Source: Chitinophagaceae bacterium UBA4407 (GTDB taxonomy: Bacteria; Bacteroidota; Bacteroidia; Chitinophagales; Chitinophagaceae). From it: a DNA stretch of 55,745 bases. Made by a program: the position numbers and the translations under genes. The stretch is from assembly GCA_002390845.1 (NCBI GenBank), contig DGQT01000008.1:1-55745 (forward strand), read 5' to 3'. Shown piece by piece: positions 41,290 through 50,408 of this stretch. Positions within the stretch are counted from its first letter, which is position 1; every line of letters starts with the position of its first letter. The notes beneath the pieces were generated by a model. That model had not been told where the DNA came from and made no database searches. It was given only the letters and a program-made list of their open reading frames with translations.

Positions 41290-42729
41290 TTAGTATAGTG
41301 TAAATTCTACGCGCCTGTTTTTCTGACGGCCTGCATCAGTTTTATTCGATGTAATTGGTTGTGTTTCGCCATAACCAGTTGCCTCAATTCTTGAAGGGTT
41401 TGCACCTTTTGAAACCAGGTATGCTTTTACTGATTCAGCCCTGTCTTTAGACAATTTCAGATTGGAATTTTCTGAACCAACGTTATCTGTATGCCCTGCA
41501 AGTTTAAGACTGAAATTTTTTGAAACAAGAAGATCAGCTACACGATCAAGACTTGCAAAAGAGGTACTGCGTAAAGTGGCTTTACCAGTTTCGAACTGAA
41601 GGTCTTTTATAGCTTCGTTCACAACCCTTTTATCTTCTTCTGTAATTATAATTGTTTGTGCTGGTTTTACCACTTCAGGTTTTGGTAAAGGACAACCCGC
41701 ACCATCAACTTTTTCTGTTGCAGGGGTAGCTGCACATTTATCAAAATAATCTGATACACCGTCGCCATCAGCATCTTTTTTCATTTTATCAAGCTCATCT
41801 TTCATTGCGTTCATCTGCGCAGTTTTCTCTCTTAAGCTCTGCTCATTAGCTGCAATGCTAGCAGCAACTGAAGCTTTAAGAGCATCGTTCTGATCCTGAA
41901 GATCCATCTGAAGATCGGATGCAGGGTTATTAAAGGCAAGCTGTTGCTGACCAGCACTACCCAGCGCAAACTCAAGACCAACCATTGCATAAGAAAATTT
42001 ATCTTTATGCGTGCCGTTTGAATAACCATCAAGGTTATCGCCATCAACGAAATTCATCCGGTATCCAAGATCTAAATTAACACCATTTCCCAGCTTTGCT
42101 TTTACACCTGCACCAACCGGAATAAAAAATTCTTTTATACTGCCATCCGGCTTATAATCAACAATAGTCTTATCGTTCATAACCAGGGTTGGGTTGTAGT
42201 CAACCAAGCCGGCACCTAAAGTAACATAAGGCAGAATTACATTTTGCCTGTGCAGAAAATTAAGGTTTGCCAAAGTAGCAGTTGCGCTTACACTTGCAGC
42301 CCAGTTTAATTGTGTTTTAAAAGAACTGTAAGGGCTAGAAGTAACAGTACCATTGCCCAGCAGATTTTCGTTGTTTGCTTTTAAAATACCTTTTAAAAAT
42401 TCTGCCTGCAAACCAAAGGTATGATTGAGCTGTGCTTTAAGATATGCACCATAGCCAATCGATGGCTCCCATTTGGTAAAATCGTTGCTGCCACCAACAG
42501 CAATAACAGGCATTAACGCACCACCATGAAGACCTATAGACCATGTTCTGAATTGTTTAGCGCCGGTAAAAGGTTTTACAGGGGTAACTGTTGCAGACTT
42601 GCTCATTTCATCTTTTGTTACTGAAGTGCGTGCAGAATCCTGAGCCATTGAAGTAGCTACAAATCCTATACCTGCAAAGAGCAGTACAAATTCTTTTCTC
42701 AACATCTTTTTCATAAACTGTTTTTTCAT
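41290..42729 (-). CDS. OmpA family outer-membrane protein
   Basis: A 479-residue envelope protein. Signal peptide (EFVLLFAGIGFVATSMAQ), an N-terminal beta-barrel of about 200 residues (GLHGGALMPVIAVGGSNDFT, YRMNFVDGDNLDGYSN), a helical linker, a short calcium-type repeat (DADGDGVSDYFDKC...GCP) and a C-terminal OmpA domain with peptidoglycan-binding motif LAGHTDNVGSENSNLKLS and RAESVKAYL, NRRVEFTLY. It anchors the outer membrane to the wall. It stands alone with a terminator. Start choice among three nearby Met is open. Confidence 0.92.
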   Translation of the reverse strand: MKKQFMKKMLRKEFVLLFAGIGFVATSMAQDSARTSVTKDEMSKSATVTPVKPFTGAKQFRTWSIGLHGGALMPVIAVGGSNDFTKWEPSIGYGAYLKAQLNHTFGLQAEFLKGILKANNENLLGNGTVTSSPYSSFKTQLNWAASVSATATLANLNFLHRQNVILPYVTLGAGLVDYNPTLVMNDKTIVDYKPDGSIKEFFIPVGAGVKAKLGNGVNLDLGYRMNFVDGDNLDGYSNGTHKDKFSYAMVGLEFALGSAGQQQLAFNNPASDLQMDLQDQNDALKASVAASIAANEQSLREKTAQMNAMKDELDKMKKDADGDGVSDYFDKCAATPATEKVDGAGCPLPKPEVVKPAQTIIITEEDKRVVNEAIKDLQFETGKATLRSTSFASLDRVADLLVSKNFSLKLAGHTDNVGSENSNLKLSKDRAESVKAYLVSKGANPSRIEATGYGETQPITSNKTDAGRQKNRRVEFTLY

Positions 42730-42985
42730 TTTTGTTATTAAAATTTTAAGAGCGTTCTGGTCTTATAATTTTATTTTGTTAAAACATCAATGAAAATACC
42801 CTGCCAGCTTATTTAAAGCGTACATACAGTCACAATAAAGGCGAATCAGTTTTATTGTATGTTCTTTTTTGGGGAATTAACGAGTACAGTTGGGGTATTT
42901 TATCAACAAAAAATAGAATAAGCAGTTAATATAAGTGGCTATTGCATCGTTGGATTTTATTTAATGTTATAGAGACTGATAAATT

Positions 42986-43080
42986 ATTTTGAGCCCAACT
43001 GAATTGCTGCTATGAAGCTTTTGTTGCCACGCTCGTTTCACAGTTCCTCTTTCATGGCAGCATTTAAGCGAAGTGTTGCA
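42986..43080. repeat. Dispersed element, left arm, GCCACGC insert variant
   Basis: GAGCCCAACTGAATTGCTGC, TATGAAGCTTTTGTTGCCAC, GCTCGTTTCACAGTTCC, GCATTTAAGCGAAGTG. This is the insert seen in copies 1 and 34.75 kb in reverse orientation. The rest of 42730-43176 shows nothing I recognise. Confidence 0.8.
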
Positions 43081-43176
43081 GCCTTGTACAGTTTGATCTT
43101 TATTCAGCAACACCACAATCTGTTACACAAAAATTAATTATAGAATAAACAACTACATTTAACCACAATCATTCTT

Positions 43177-43566
43177 ATGAATTATAAATGGAAGAAGGCA
43201 AGCTTAATCGTAATGAGTGTTCTTTATTTTATTGCAGGAACCAATCATATATTCAACCCTGGTTTTTATTTACCATTGATACCGCCATACCTGCCTGCGC
43301 ATGAGGCAATAAATTTAATTGCAGGTATTGCTGAAATTGGAGGCAGCATATTAATACTTTTTACTGCCACAAGAAAATTTGCCGCATGGGGAATTATATT
43401 CATGCTCATTTCTTTTATGCCGGTACATATTTTTATGGTTCAGCATGCACCAATGGAAATTGGTTCGCGTATGATTACTCCTTTCATCGCCTGGATAAGA
43501 ATACCCCTGCAGGCATTATTAATTTGGTGGGCATGGAGTTTTACAGGCACTAAAAAGTTGAAATAA
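43177..43566 (+). CDS. DoxX-like membrane protein
   Basis: A 129-residue four-helix membrane protein. The pattern YFIAGTNHIFNPGFYLPLIP then AHEAINLIAGIAEIGGSILIL resembles DoxX-like proteins of unknown biochemical role. It starts at ATG 43177. The Pr6Pr-like gene follows 76 bases on, likely in the same transcript. Confidence 0.78.
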   Translation: MNYKWKKASLIVMSVLYFIAGTNHIFNPGFYLPLIPPYLPAHEAINLIAGIAEIGGSILILFTATRKFAAWGIIFMLISFMPVHIFMVQHAPMEIGSRMITPFIAWIRIPLQALLIWWAWSFTGTKKLK

Positions 43567-43666
43567 TTTATGATGCCGGTAATATTGTTTCAAACATAAA
43601 AGCTAAGTATTTTTGAAATCCTTATAATCAAAAGCAAATAAGTTGGAAAAAGAAAAACGTAATGTA

Positions 43667-44305
43667 ATGCCATTGTATGTGTCTGCAACTGCCCTTGTTG
43701 GTTGGTTTGCATTAATACTTCAACTGTATATTATTGTTTCAAATGCAATTGTTAACAACAATTCTGTAGTAAGCAGTATCATAAAATATTTTAGTTATTT
43801 TACTATACTTACCAATATTCTTGCAGCATTGAGCCTGACACTTTCTTTAATTATGCAATCATCAGCACTGGGAAAGTTTCTCAGAAGCGCTTCTGCAAAA
43901 GCAGCCATAGCAGTTTATATTATTATCGTTGGTATTGTTTACAATCTTGTATTAAGGCAACTGTGGGATCCTAAAGGTTTGCAGTTGATTGCCGATATCT
44001 TATTGCACCAGGTAATACCAATTGCATATACGGTGTACTGGGTTGTATTTGTACCTAAGAGTAACCTGGAATGGAAACAGCCATTCATATGGCTAATCTA
44101 TCCGCTTCTTTATTTGTTATATGCTATAATAAGAGGTGCTGTTACAGGGCATTATCCTTATCCTTTTATAGATGTAAGCCAGATTGGTTTTAGTAAGATG
44201 CTGGTGAATACATTAATTATGATGATTGCATTTATAAGCATTGGCCTGTTGATTGTTGGTATTGATAAAAGAAAGAAGCATACAAAACTGCACCATAAAC
44301 CATAA
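43667..44305 (+). CDS. Pr6Pr-like membrane protein
   Basis: A 212-residue protein with six membrane helices. Signature pieces: YFSYFTILTNILAALSLTLS, then NLVLRQLWDPKGLQLIADIL, LLHQVIPIAYTVYWVVFVPK and PLLYLLYAIIRGAVTGHYPY, as in Pr6Pr (FAR-17-like) proteins. Role unknown. The frame opens with TTG at 43643; ATG 43667 is the more usual start. It is second after the DoxX-like gene. Confidence 0.78.
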   Translation: MPLYVSATALVGWFALILQLYIIVSNAIVNNNSVVSSIIKYFSYFTILTNILAALSLTLSLIMQSSALGKFLRSASAKAAIAVYIIIVGIVYNLVLRQLWDPKGLQLIADILLHQVIPIAYTVYWVVFVPKSNLEWKQPFIWLIYPLLYLLYAIIRGAVTGHYPYPFIDVSQIGFSKMLVNTLIMMIAFISIGLLIVGIDKRKKHTKLHHKP

Positions 44306-44349
44306 ATGATTTTAGGGTTGAAGCCTGCGCTTTGCCGAATGATATTTAA

Positions 44350-44416
44350 GAACGTACAAGTGAGTGACACAACAGAAGTATTATAGTAGCAATATTGCCC
44401 GGCTCAACATTTTTTT
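44350..44416. repeat. Dispersed element, right arm (GAGTGACAC core)
   Basis: AACGTACAAGTGAGTGACAC, AACAGAAGTATTATAGTAGC, TGCCCGGCTCAACATTTTTT. It lies between convergent genes, 30 bases from the lipoprotein stop. Confidence 0.83.
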
Positions 44417-44445
44417 CCTGACTGTTGTTAGTGTTTTTGCAGGAG

Positions 44446-45198
44446 TTAGCGATAATCGATCAGGCTTAATTTTATGCCATAACTATCGTTATCGAATTTA
44501 GCAGGTGGGGGAGTGGTTTGCCAGGTCCAGTGTATTAATTCTTTATATACCAAACCAATATCTTTTGCATAAACTTCTACAGAATAATTGCGTTGCTGGT
44601 AACTGCCAACATCAAAGGGGCCCGGAGGCGATGTTTCATCCTGCTGAACAACTGTAACAGTATTATCCAGCGTTCCTTTTTCAACAGTGTAAGGCATACC
44701 CAGATTCTGATAGGTGTAATTCCACCCGTCAAGGTACTGGTATGGCGATGTAGCTGTTTTTGTTTCAATATAAGAATTGCCATCCCAGCTAAAATAATCG
44801 CGCAGTGGTTGTTTTAGTTTTATAAAACGAAGGTTGTTATCATCCACAAATTCAAAAGTCTGTTCCCCGGGTGTAACATAAAAAGTACCTGTATTTTGCC
44901 ATGGCTGTGTTTCTAAAGTATCAGTAACAAAACGGTAAATACGGTACGAAAGCCGCATCATATTATCCCTGATAGTATCTGCAATACTGTCTTTGGCATG
45001 GTAACTTTTTACGAGTAATTCGCTACCCGAAATGGGTATGATCGATGAATCGAGACGGTAAATAAAAACACGGCCTGTTTGTAAGGGATAATAATCACTC
45101 AGTGCAGTAAATGTAACAGTAGCCGATTCTTTAGCGCAACTGGTGAGCAAAAAACTCACTGATGCAAAACAGAAAAACAACAAAAAATATCGCTTCAT
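44446..45198 (-). CDS. Lipoprotein of unknown function
   Basis: A 250-residue predicted lipoprotein. Signal MKRYFLLFFCFASVSFLLTS then CAKES gives a clear lipobox. The mature part is beta-rich with many Tyr and Trp (YYPLQTGRVFIYRLDS, LVYKELIHWTWQTTPPPAKF); no known domain is recognised. The longer frame to 45267 hides the signal peptide, so ATG 45198 is used. It stands alone on the minus strand. Confidence 0.8.
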   Translation of the reverse strand: MKRYFLLFFCFASVSFLLTSCAKESATVTFTALSDYYPLQTGRVFIYRLDSSIIPISGSELLVKSYHAKDSIADTIRDNMMRLSYRIYRFVTDTLETQPWQNTGTFYVTPGEQTFEFVDDNNLRFIKLKQPLRDYFSWDGNSYIETKTATSPYQYLDGWNYTYQNLGMPYTVEKGTLDNTVTVVQQDETSPPGPFDVGSYQQRNYSVEVYAKDIGLVYKELIHWTWQTTPPPAKFDNDSYGIKLSLIDYR

Positions 45199-45308
45199 AA
45201 CCTGCAAGTTAAGTAAAGATGTTTTTGACAAGAATGTTTGGTTGCTTACTAAACGTTTATAAAGCAAAAGATAATATATTGGTAGCGTTTTTTATGTACG
45301 CAAACAGA

Positions 45309-45352
45309 AAACCGGGCCAGCAAGAAGATTTTTATCTTTCGCTGCCCGGTTA
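45309..45352 (-). terminator. Long hairpin between mutS and the lipoprotein gene
   Basis: AACCGGGCCAGC pairs with GCTGCCCGGTT (one bulged C) and inner AGAAGAT with ATCTT. On the minus strand it is followed by TTTTCTGTTT. It may end mutS transcription before the lipoprotein gene. The stretch 45353-45650 holds nothing else I recognise. Confidence 0.55.
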
Positions 45353-45656
45353 ATTTCCTGGCATTTCTGCCATTTACTGCTTGTTATTCTTAGGTTGGCA
45401 TTATTTTGAAGGTTGAGGATAACTCAGTTTTTTTGAGGCTTAAAAATCGAATGCGCCAATGTGTGTTGAATCTTAGTTTTAAAACTTGTCCGTAAAACAA
45501 TCATCTGCTACAGGTAAGAATGCACTTGCTATTCAGGTTTCATTTTTTCTGGTGCAAATAATGAATCGGATAATGGTTTATAATGGAAACACAATGGATT
45601 TTTTTTTCTTAAAAAATTTCAGAAACCCATTTGCAAACAACCTTTCTGTCATAATT

Positions 45657-45815
45657 ATTTTGAGCCAGGCTAAAGAATATGAATGAAGCTTTTGTTGCGT
45701 CGCACACTTGTAATGTTGATTCTTCGGTCGACCGTTGTCCGTCGACTGTCGACCGTTGTTTCGAACGTAAAAGAGTGCCACGCAAGAGGCGATGCGTAAA
45801 GCGATATAGATTGGT
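45657..45815. repeat. Dispersed fold-back element, both arms
   Basis: Left: TTTTGAGCCAGGCTAAAG, GAATGAAGCTTTTGTTGCGT, CGCACACTTGTAA. Middle: GGTCGACCGTTGTCCG and GTCGACTGTCGACC. Right: AGAGTGCCACGCAAGAGGCG, ATGCG, an altered core. It ends near the mutS stop. Confidence 0.85.
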
Positions 45816-45824
45816 CAATAAAAA

Positions 45825-48449
45825 TTACTTCAGCAGGTTCTTAATCTCACTCAGTTTCATTAATGCTTCAACTGGTGTTAAACGATTGATATCAAAAGTT
45901 TCCAGCATTTTCCGTATGTCGCTGAATGTTTCGCTGTGCGCATCGAAAATGGACAATTGCATTTGAGGCGCGGAAATTTTTTTAATGCTATTTCTTGTGT
46001 TCTCTACTTTAGGAATTCCATTGTTTGCAGTGCCATCATCTACATGCTTTTCTTCAAGCTGTTTTAAAATTTCGTTGGCACGTTCAATTAATTCTGGCGG
46101 CATGCCCGCCATTTTTGCAACATGAATACCGAAGCTGTGCGTGCTGCCACCCGGTGCCAGCTTACGCAGAAAAATTATTTTATTGCCTACCTCTTTGTTG
46201 GTAACATGGTAATTTTTTACGCGGGGTAATTTATTTTCGAGTTCATTAAGTTCGTGATAATGCGTGGCAAACAAAGTCTTGGGTGCTGCAGCAGAACTAT
46301 GCAAAAATTCAACAATACTCCATGCGATAGAAATGCCATCATAAGTTGAAGTGCCGCGGCCAATCTCATCGAGCAATATCAAACTGCGCTGCGATATATT
46401 GTTAATGATGCTTGCTGTTTCATTCATCTCTACCATGAATGTACTTTCGCCGCCACTTAAATTATCGCTTGCCCCAACACGTGTAAAAATTTTATCTGTC
46501 AGCGGAATTTTTGCAGAAGATGCCGGCACAAAACTGCCCATGTGCGCCATCAACGTAATGAGTGCCGTTTGCCTTAGTAAAGCGCTTTTACCACTCATAT
46601 TCGGCCCTGTTAAAATGATTACCTGTTGCTCTTCGGGGTTGAGTGTAATATTGTTTGTAATGTATGGCTCACCGGCTGGGAGGTTGCGCTCAATTACAGG
46701 GTGCCTGCTATCTTTCATCTCAAGAGCAAGCCCTTCATGCAATTCAGGTTTTTTGTAATTATACAGTAAGGCATTGTTGGCAAAACAAATAAGGCAATCT
46801 AGAATGGCCAATATATTTCCGTTTACCTGAACGGGTGCAATGTAATCCTGCAATTCAAGTAACAGTTTATCGTACAGGTCAAGTTCTATTACATTGATCT
46901 TTTCCTCAGCGCCGGTAATTTTTTCTTCGTATTCTTTCAGTTCCGGTGTTATGTAACGTTCGGCATTGGTAAGCGTTTGCTTGCGGAACCACTCGGGCGG
47001 CACTTTATTTTTATGCACATTCGTAACCTCGAGATAATAGCCAAACACATTATTAAAACCGATCTTTAAAGAACTGATACCGGTTTTTTCCGCTTCGTTC
47101 TGCTGTATGTTTAACAGGTATTCTTTGCCACCGCTGGCAATCTTTCTAAGCGTATCCAAATCCTCATGTACACCTTGTTTAATAACAGATCCTTTGCCCA
47201 CTGCAATTGGTGGATGCTCGATGATCTGTTTAAGAATTTTATCAGAAATGTAATGGCATGGATTTAAGGCATCCGCCAACCGCATAAGATATTCATTGCC
47301 TGCATTCGTACAGATTTGTTTAATCAGCTCTGTTTGCTGTAAACCTTTGGCAAGTTGTATTACCTCCCTGGGGTTGATCTTTTTTGCCGGTATCTTACTC
47401 ACTAATCTTTCTACATCGCCGCATTGTTTTATTAGATGATGCAGATTCTTTCTGGTATCTGTTTCCTTTATTAAATATTCAACAAGGTTTAAGCGCTCAT
47501 TTATTTTCTTCAACGTCTTCAAAGGCAGAACTGTCCAGCGTTTCAAAAGTCGTGCACCCATTGGACTAACAGTATTGTCCAGTACTCTTAAAAGCGTGTT
47601 GCCGTTTTCTGCACCACTGTTAAGCAACTCCAGGTTGCGAATCGTAAAGCGATCCATCCATAAATAGTCTTCACGTTCTATTCTTTGAATAGCAGTTATA
47701 TGCTGCAGGTTGGGGTGCTCTGTATCTTTTAAATAATGGAGAACGGCACCTGCGGCCACAATACCGCAATGCATGTCCTCAATACCAAATCCCTTCAGCG
47801 AATGTGTTTGAAAATGTTTCAGTAAACTTTCGGTGGCAAAAGCTTCATCAAATATCCAGCTCTCCAAAGTGTAAGTATAAAATTTGGTGCCGAATGTTTC
47901 TTTAAAATACTTTTGGCTACTCCGCTGAAAAATGACTTCGGCGGGCTTTAGGCTTTGCAGCAGTTTATCAATATATTCTGTATCGCCTTCAGCGATAAAG
48001 AATTCGCCGGTCGACATATCAAGTAATGCAATACCCAAAACCTGTTCACCAAAATGTACACCTGCCAAAAAATTATTACTGTTGTGTTCAAGCAGTTTAT
48101 CATTCGTTGCAATACCGGGTGTAACCATTTCTGTAACGCCCCGTTTCACAATTCCTTTAGCTTGTTTGGGATCTTCCAGTTGGTCGCAAATGGCAACACG
48201 GTAACCAGCCTTTACCAGTTTGTGCAGGTATGTATCCATTGCATGATGCGGAAATCCTGCCAGTTCACTGGAAGCAGCACCATTTCTTTTGGTAAGGGTA
48301 ATGCCCAGCACCTGGCTTGCAACAATGGCATCTTCGCCAAATGTTTCGTAAAAATCCCCCACGCGGAACAGCAATATTGCATCGGGATATTTTTGTTTAA
48401 TAGCCCTGTGCTGCTGCATTAAAGGTGTATCAGATGCAAGTTTTGCCAC
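45825..48449 (-). CDS. mutS: DNA mismatch repair protein MutS
   Basis: Recognises base mismatches and starts repair. Domain I: PLMQQHRAIKQKYPDAILLF then FRVGDFYETFGEDA with the mismatch-contacting Phe-x-Glu. Later come the core and clamp domains, and the ATPase: ILTGPNMSGKSALLRQ (Walker A), LILLDEIGRGTSTYDG (Walker B) and FATHYHELNEL. About 874 residues, the usual length. The open frame reaches ATG 48515, but the added 22 residues are unlike MutS; GTG 48449 (VAKLASDTPLMQQ) fits better. It stands alone on the minus strand. Confidence 0.95.
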   Translation of the reverse strand: MAKLASDTPLMQQHRAIKQKYPDAILLFRVGDFYETFGEDAIVASQVLGITLTKRNGAASSELAGFPHHAMDTYLHKLVKAGYRVAICDQLEDPKQAKGIVKRGVTEMVTPGIATNDKLLEHNSNNFLAGVHFGEQVLGIALLDMSTGEFFIAEGDTEYIDKLLQSLKPAEVIFQRSSQKYFKETFGTKFYTYTLESWIFDEAFATESLLKHFQTHSLKGFGIEDMHCGIVAAGAVLHYLKDTEHPNLQHITAIQRIEREDYLWMDRFTIRNLELLNSGAENGNTLLRVLDNTVSPMGARLLKRWTVLPLKTLKKINERLNLVEYLIKETDTRKNLHHLIKQCGDVERLVSKIPAKKINPREVIQLAKGLQQTELIKQICTNAGNEYLMRLADALNPCHYISDKILKQIIEHPPIAVGKGSVIKQGVHEDLDTLRKIASGGKEYLLNIQQNEAEKTGISSLKIGFNNVFGYYLEVTNVHKNKVPPEWFRKQTLTNAERYITPELKEYEEKITGAEEKINVIELDLYDKLLLELQDYIAPVQVNGNILAILDCLICFANNALLYNYKKPELHEGLALEMKDSRHPVIERNLPAGEPYITNNITLNPEEQQVIILTGPNMSGKSALLRQTALITLMAHMGSFVPASSAKIPLTDKIFTRVGASDNLSGGESTFMVEMNETASIINNISQRSLILLDEIGRGTSTYDGISIAWSIVEFLHSSAAAPKTLFATHYHELNELENKLPRVKNYHVTNKEVGNKIIFLRKLAPGGSTHSFGIHVAKMAGMPPELIERANEILKQLEEKHVDDGTANNGIPKVENTRNSIKKISAPQMQLSIFDAHSETFSDIRKMLETFDINRLTPVEALMKLSEIKNLLK

Positions 48450-48551
48450 GGCGGCAAATATACAGTAAGCTTTAAACGATAATAAACCAACAGTTTTAAT
48501 GGGGATAAAATGCAATTAAGCCATTTTATGAAGTCGACAGATGGCACACTG

Positions 48552-48750
48552 ATGAAGCTTTTCTTTCCCGAATGCTTTCGGGATCGGTTCAGGGTTCTGT
48601 TTACATGGCGGCATTTAAGCGAAGTTTAGTGCAGTTCGTTAACACAGTGTGATAATTGTATTGGCTGTTGAAAGCTGATAGATATTCTGTCGTATAAGTG
48701 TGCGACGCAAGAATGCTTCATTGCAGTACTATCGGATGGTTCAAAAAAAA
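48552..48750. repeat. Dispersed fold-back element, both arms, insert variant
   Basis: Left: ATGAAGCTTTTCTTTCCCGA, ATGCTTTCGGGATCGG, GGCGGCATTTAAGCGAAG. Right: GTATAAGTGTGCGACGCAAG, AATGCTTCATTGCAG, GGATGGTTCAAAAAAAA. It lies between mutS and tRNA-Arg. Confidence 0.82.
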
Positions 48751-48776
48751 GCACATTATTTTGTCTGAAAGAAAGC

Positions 48777-48812
48777 AAAAAAGCCAGCGAAATTAATGAT
48801 TCGCTGGCTTTT
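48777..48812 (-). terminator. Terminator after tRNA-Arg
   Basis: On the minus strand GCCAGCGAA, eight-base loop, TTCGCTGGC, then six T. It lies 25 bases past the tRNA. Confidence 0.88.
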
Positions 48813-48836
48813 GAAAAATGCTGATCCCCACTTATG

Positions 48837-48910
48837 TGACCCGGATTGGATTCAAACCAATGACCTACAGCTTAGAAGGCTGCCGCTCTATTCAGCTGAG
48901 CTACCGGGCC
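48837..48910 (-). tRNA. tRNA-Arg (TCT)
   Basis: Acceptor GGCCCGG / CCGGGTC (one G-U), anticodon loop CTTCTAA with anticodon TCT, T-arm GGTTTGAATCC. No CCA is encoded. Confidence 0.95.
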
Positions 48911-48922
48911 TTGTTGCGGCGG

Positions 48923-48954
48923 CAAATGTAATTTTTAATTAGTTTGCACCCAAA
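48923..48954 (-). promoter_or_regulatory. Bacteroidota-type promoter of tRNA-Arg
   Basis: On the minus strand TTTG (48951-48954), 20 bases, TACATTTG (48923-48930). Matches TTTG / TAnnTTTG and ends 12 bases before the tRNA. Confidence 0.75.
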
Positions 48955-48968
48955 CAGAACTTTAAACG

Positions 48969-49649
48969 ATGAACGTACAGATAGAACCTGGCTGGAAAGA
49001 GATATTGCAAACCGAATTTACCAGGCCTTATTTTCAGCAGGTTGCAGGCTATCTGAAAATAGAAAAAGCTCAGGGAAAAATCATCTATCCACCCGGTTCA
49101 CTTATTTTTAATGCTTTCGATAAAACGCCTTTCGATAAAGTAAAGGTTGTAATACTTGGCCAGGATCCTTACCACGGCGCAGGTCAGGCACACGGGCTTT
49201 GTTTTTCCGTACAGAATGGGGTTCCCCCGCCGCCATCACTGGTAAATATTTATAAAGAATTAAACAGCGATTTGGGTATTCCTATACCAGCAACTGGTAA
49301 CCTTACCAAATGGGCAAGTCAGGGCGTTTTTTTACTTAATGCATCACTTACTGTTAGGGCAGGGGAGCCCATGAGCCACGCAAAAATTGGATGGGCAAAT
49401 TTTACTGATGCTGTAATAAGAACGATCTCTGTAAAAAAAGAAGGCGTTGTATTTCTTTTATGGGGCAAATTTGCACAAGACAAACAGGTACTGATTGACG
49501 AAACCAGGCATCATGTTCTAAAGGCTGCGCACCCCTCTCCGTTAAGTGCACACAATGGATTTTTTGGGTGCAGGCACTTTAGCAAAACAAACAACTTTTT
49601 AGTAAAGCAAGGATTAGATCCAATAGACTGGAATCCTGAAAAAATTTAG
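48969..49649 (+). CDS. ung: Uracil-DNA glycosylase
   Basis: Removes uracil from DNA in base-excision repair. Family-1 motifs: VVILGQDPYHGAGQAHGLCF (water-activating Asp) and AHPSPLSAHNGFFGCRHFSK with the catalytic His and the DNA-intercalating loop. The length of 226 is normal. It begins 14 bases past the tRNA-Arg promoter on the opposite strand. The plsC gene follows 17 bases after its stop. Confidence 0.96.
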   Translation: MNVQIEPGWKEILQTEFTRPYFQQVAGYLKIEKAQGKIIYPPGSLIFNAFDKTPFDKVKVVILGQDPYHGAGQAHGLCFSVQNGVPPPPSLVNIYKELNSDLGIPIPATGNLTKWASQGVFLLNASLTVRAGEPMSHAKIGWANFTDAVIRTISVKKEGVVFLLWGKFAQDKQVLIDETRHHVLKAAHPSPLSAHNGFFGCRHFSKTNNFLVKQGLDPIDWNPEKI

Positions 49650-49666
49650 AATTAGAAAAATAACCA

Positions 49667-50401
49667 ATGAAAATTTTTAAAGAAATATTTGGGAGAATCT
49701 GGGCATTGTGGGGCGCAGTTTTATTTATAGCCACCATGCTTATAGCTGTGCTTTTTTACCTTGTTTGTTATTTACTGAAAGAACCCCGTAAAGCCATCTG
49801 GCACCGCCATGTTTCAAGAATATGGATGGGTTTTTATTTACCGCTTATCGGTTGCCCGGTTAAAGTAGTGGGCGCAAAATATTTTGAAAAAAATAAGAAC
49901 TATGTAGTAGTGTGCAACCACAGCAGTTTCATGGATATACCCATTACCACACCTTTTATGCCACGCCCCAACAAAACAATTGGTAAAAGCACTTTTGCCT
50001 ATATTCCACTGGTAGGTATTTTTTACAGCAACGGCAGTATTTTAATCAACCGTAAAAGCGCCAAAAGCCGCAGCGACAGTTATAAAAAAATGAAGCGCGT
50101 ACTGGCAATGGGGTTCGATATGGTTATCTATCCAGAGGGCACCCGAAACAGAACCGCCGAACCGCTGAAACCCTTTTACGACGGGGCTTTTAAACTTGCC
50201 ACCGAAACCGGCAAAGCCGTAATACCCACCCTGCTTTTTAATACCAAAAAAGTATTGCCGGCAAACAAACCTTTCTATCTGTACCCCTGCAAAATGGCCA
50301 TGCATTTTCTACCACCCGTGGAGAGTACCAATATTACCACCAAAGAATTAAAAGAGAAAGTGTTTAAAACAATGTGGGATTATTACGAAGCCAACAGTTA
50401 A
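49667..50401 (+). CDS. plsC: 1-acyl-sn-glycerol-3-phosphate acyltransferase
   Basis: Adds the second acyl chain to lysophosphatidic acid in phospholipid synthesis. One N-terminal membrane helix (LWGAVLFIATMLIAVLFYLV), then the PlsC motifs VCNHSSFMDIP (H-x4-D), ILINRKSAKSRSD, YPEGTRNRTAEPL and IPTLLFNTKK. The length of 244 is normal. It follows ung closely. It is the last core-type gene before the accessory region; a dispersed repeat arm starts eight bases past its stop. Confidence 0.92.
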   Translation: MKIFKEIFGRIWALWGAVLFIATMLIAVLFYLVCYLLKEPRKAIWHRHVSRIWMGFYLPLIGCPVKVVGAKYFEKNKNYVVVCNHSSFMDIPITTPFMPRPNKTIGKSTFAYIPLVGIFYSNGSILINRKSAKSRSDSYKKMKRVLAMGFDMVIYPEGTRNRTAEPLKPFYDGAFKLATETGKAVIPTLLFNTKKVLPANKPFYLYPCKMAMHFLPPVESTNITTKELKEKVFKTMWDYYEANS

Positions 50402-50408
50402 ACAGCCA

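Noticed and set aside
45486..45966. Several small ORFs around 45.5-45.9 kb
   Set aside because: They are readings of the dispersed repeat and of the mutS end in other frames.
48450..48515. ATG start of mutS at 48515
   Set aside because: The added residues are unlike MutS; GTG 48449 gives the normal N-terminus.
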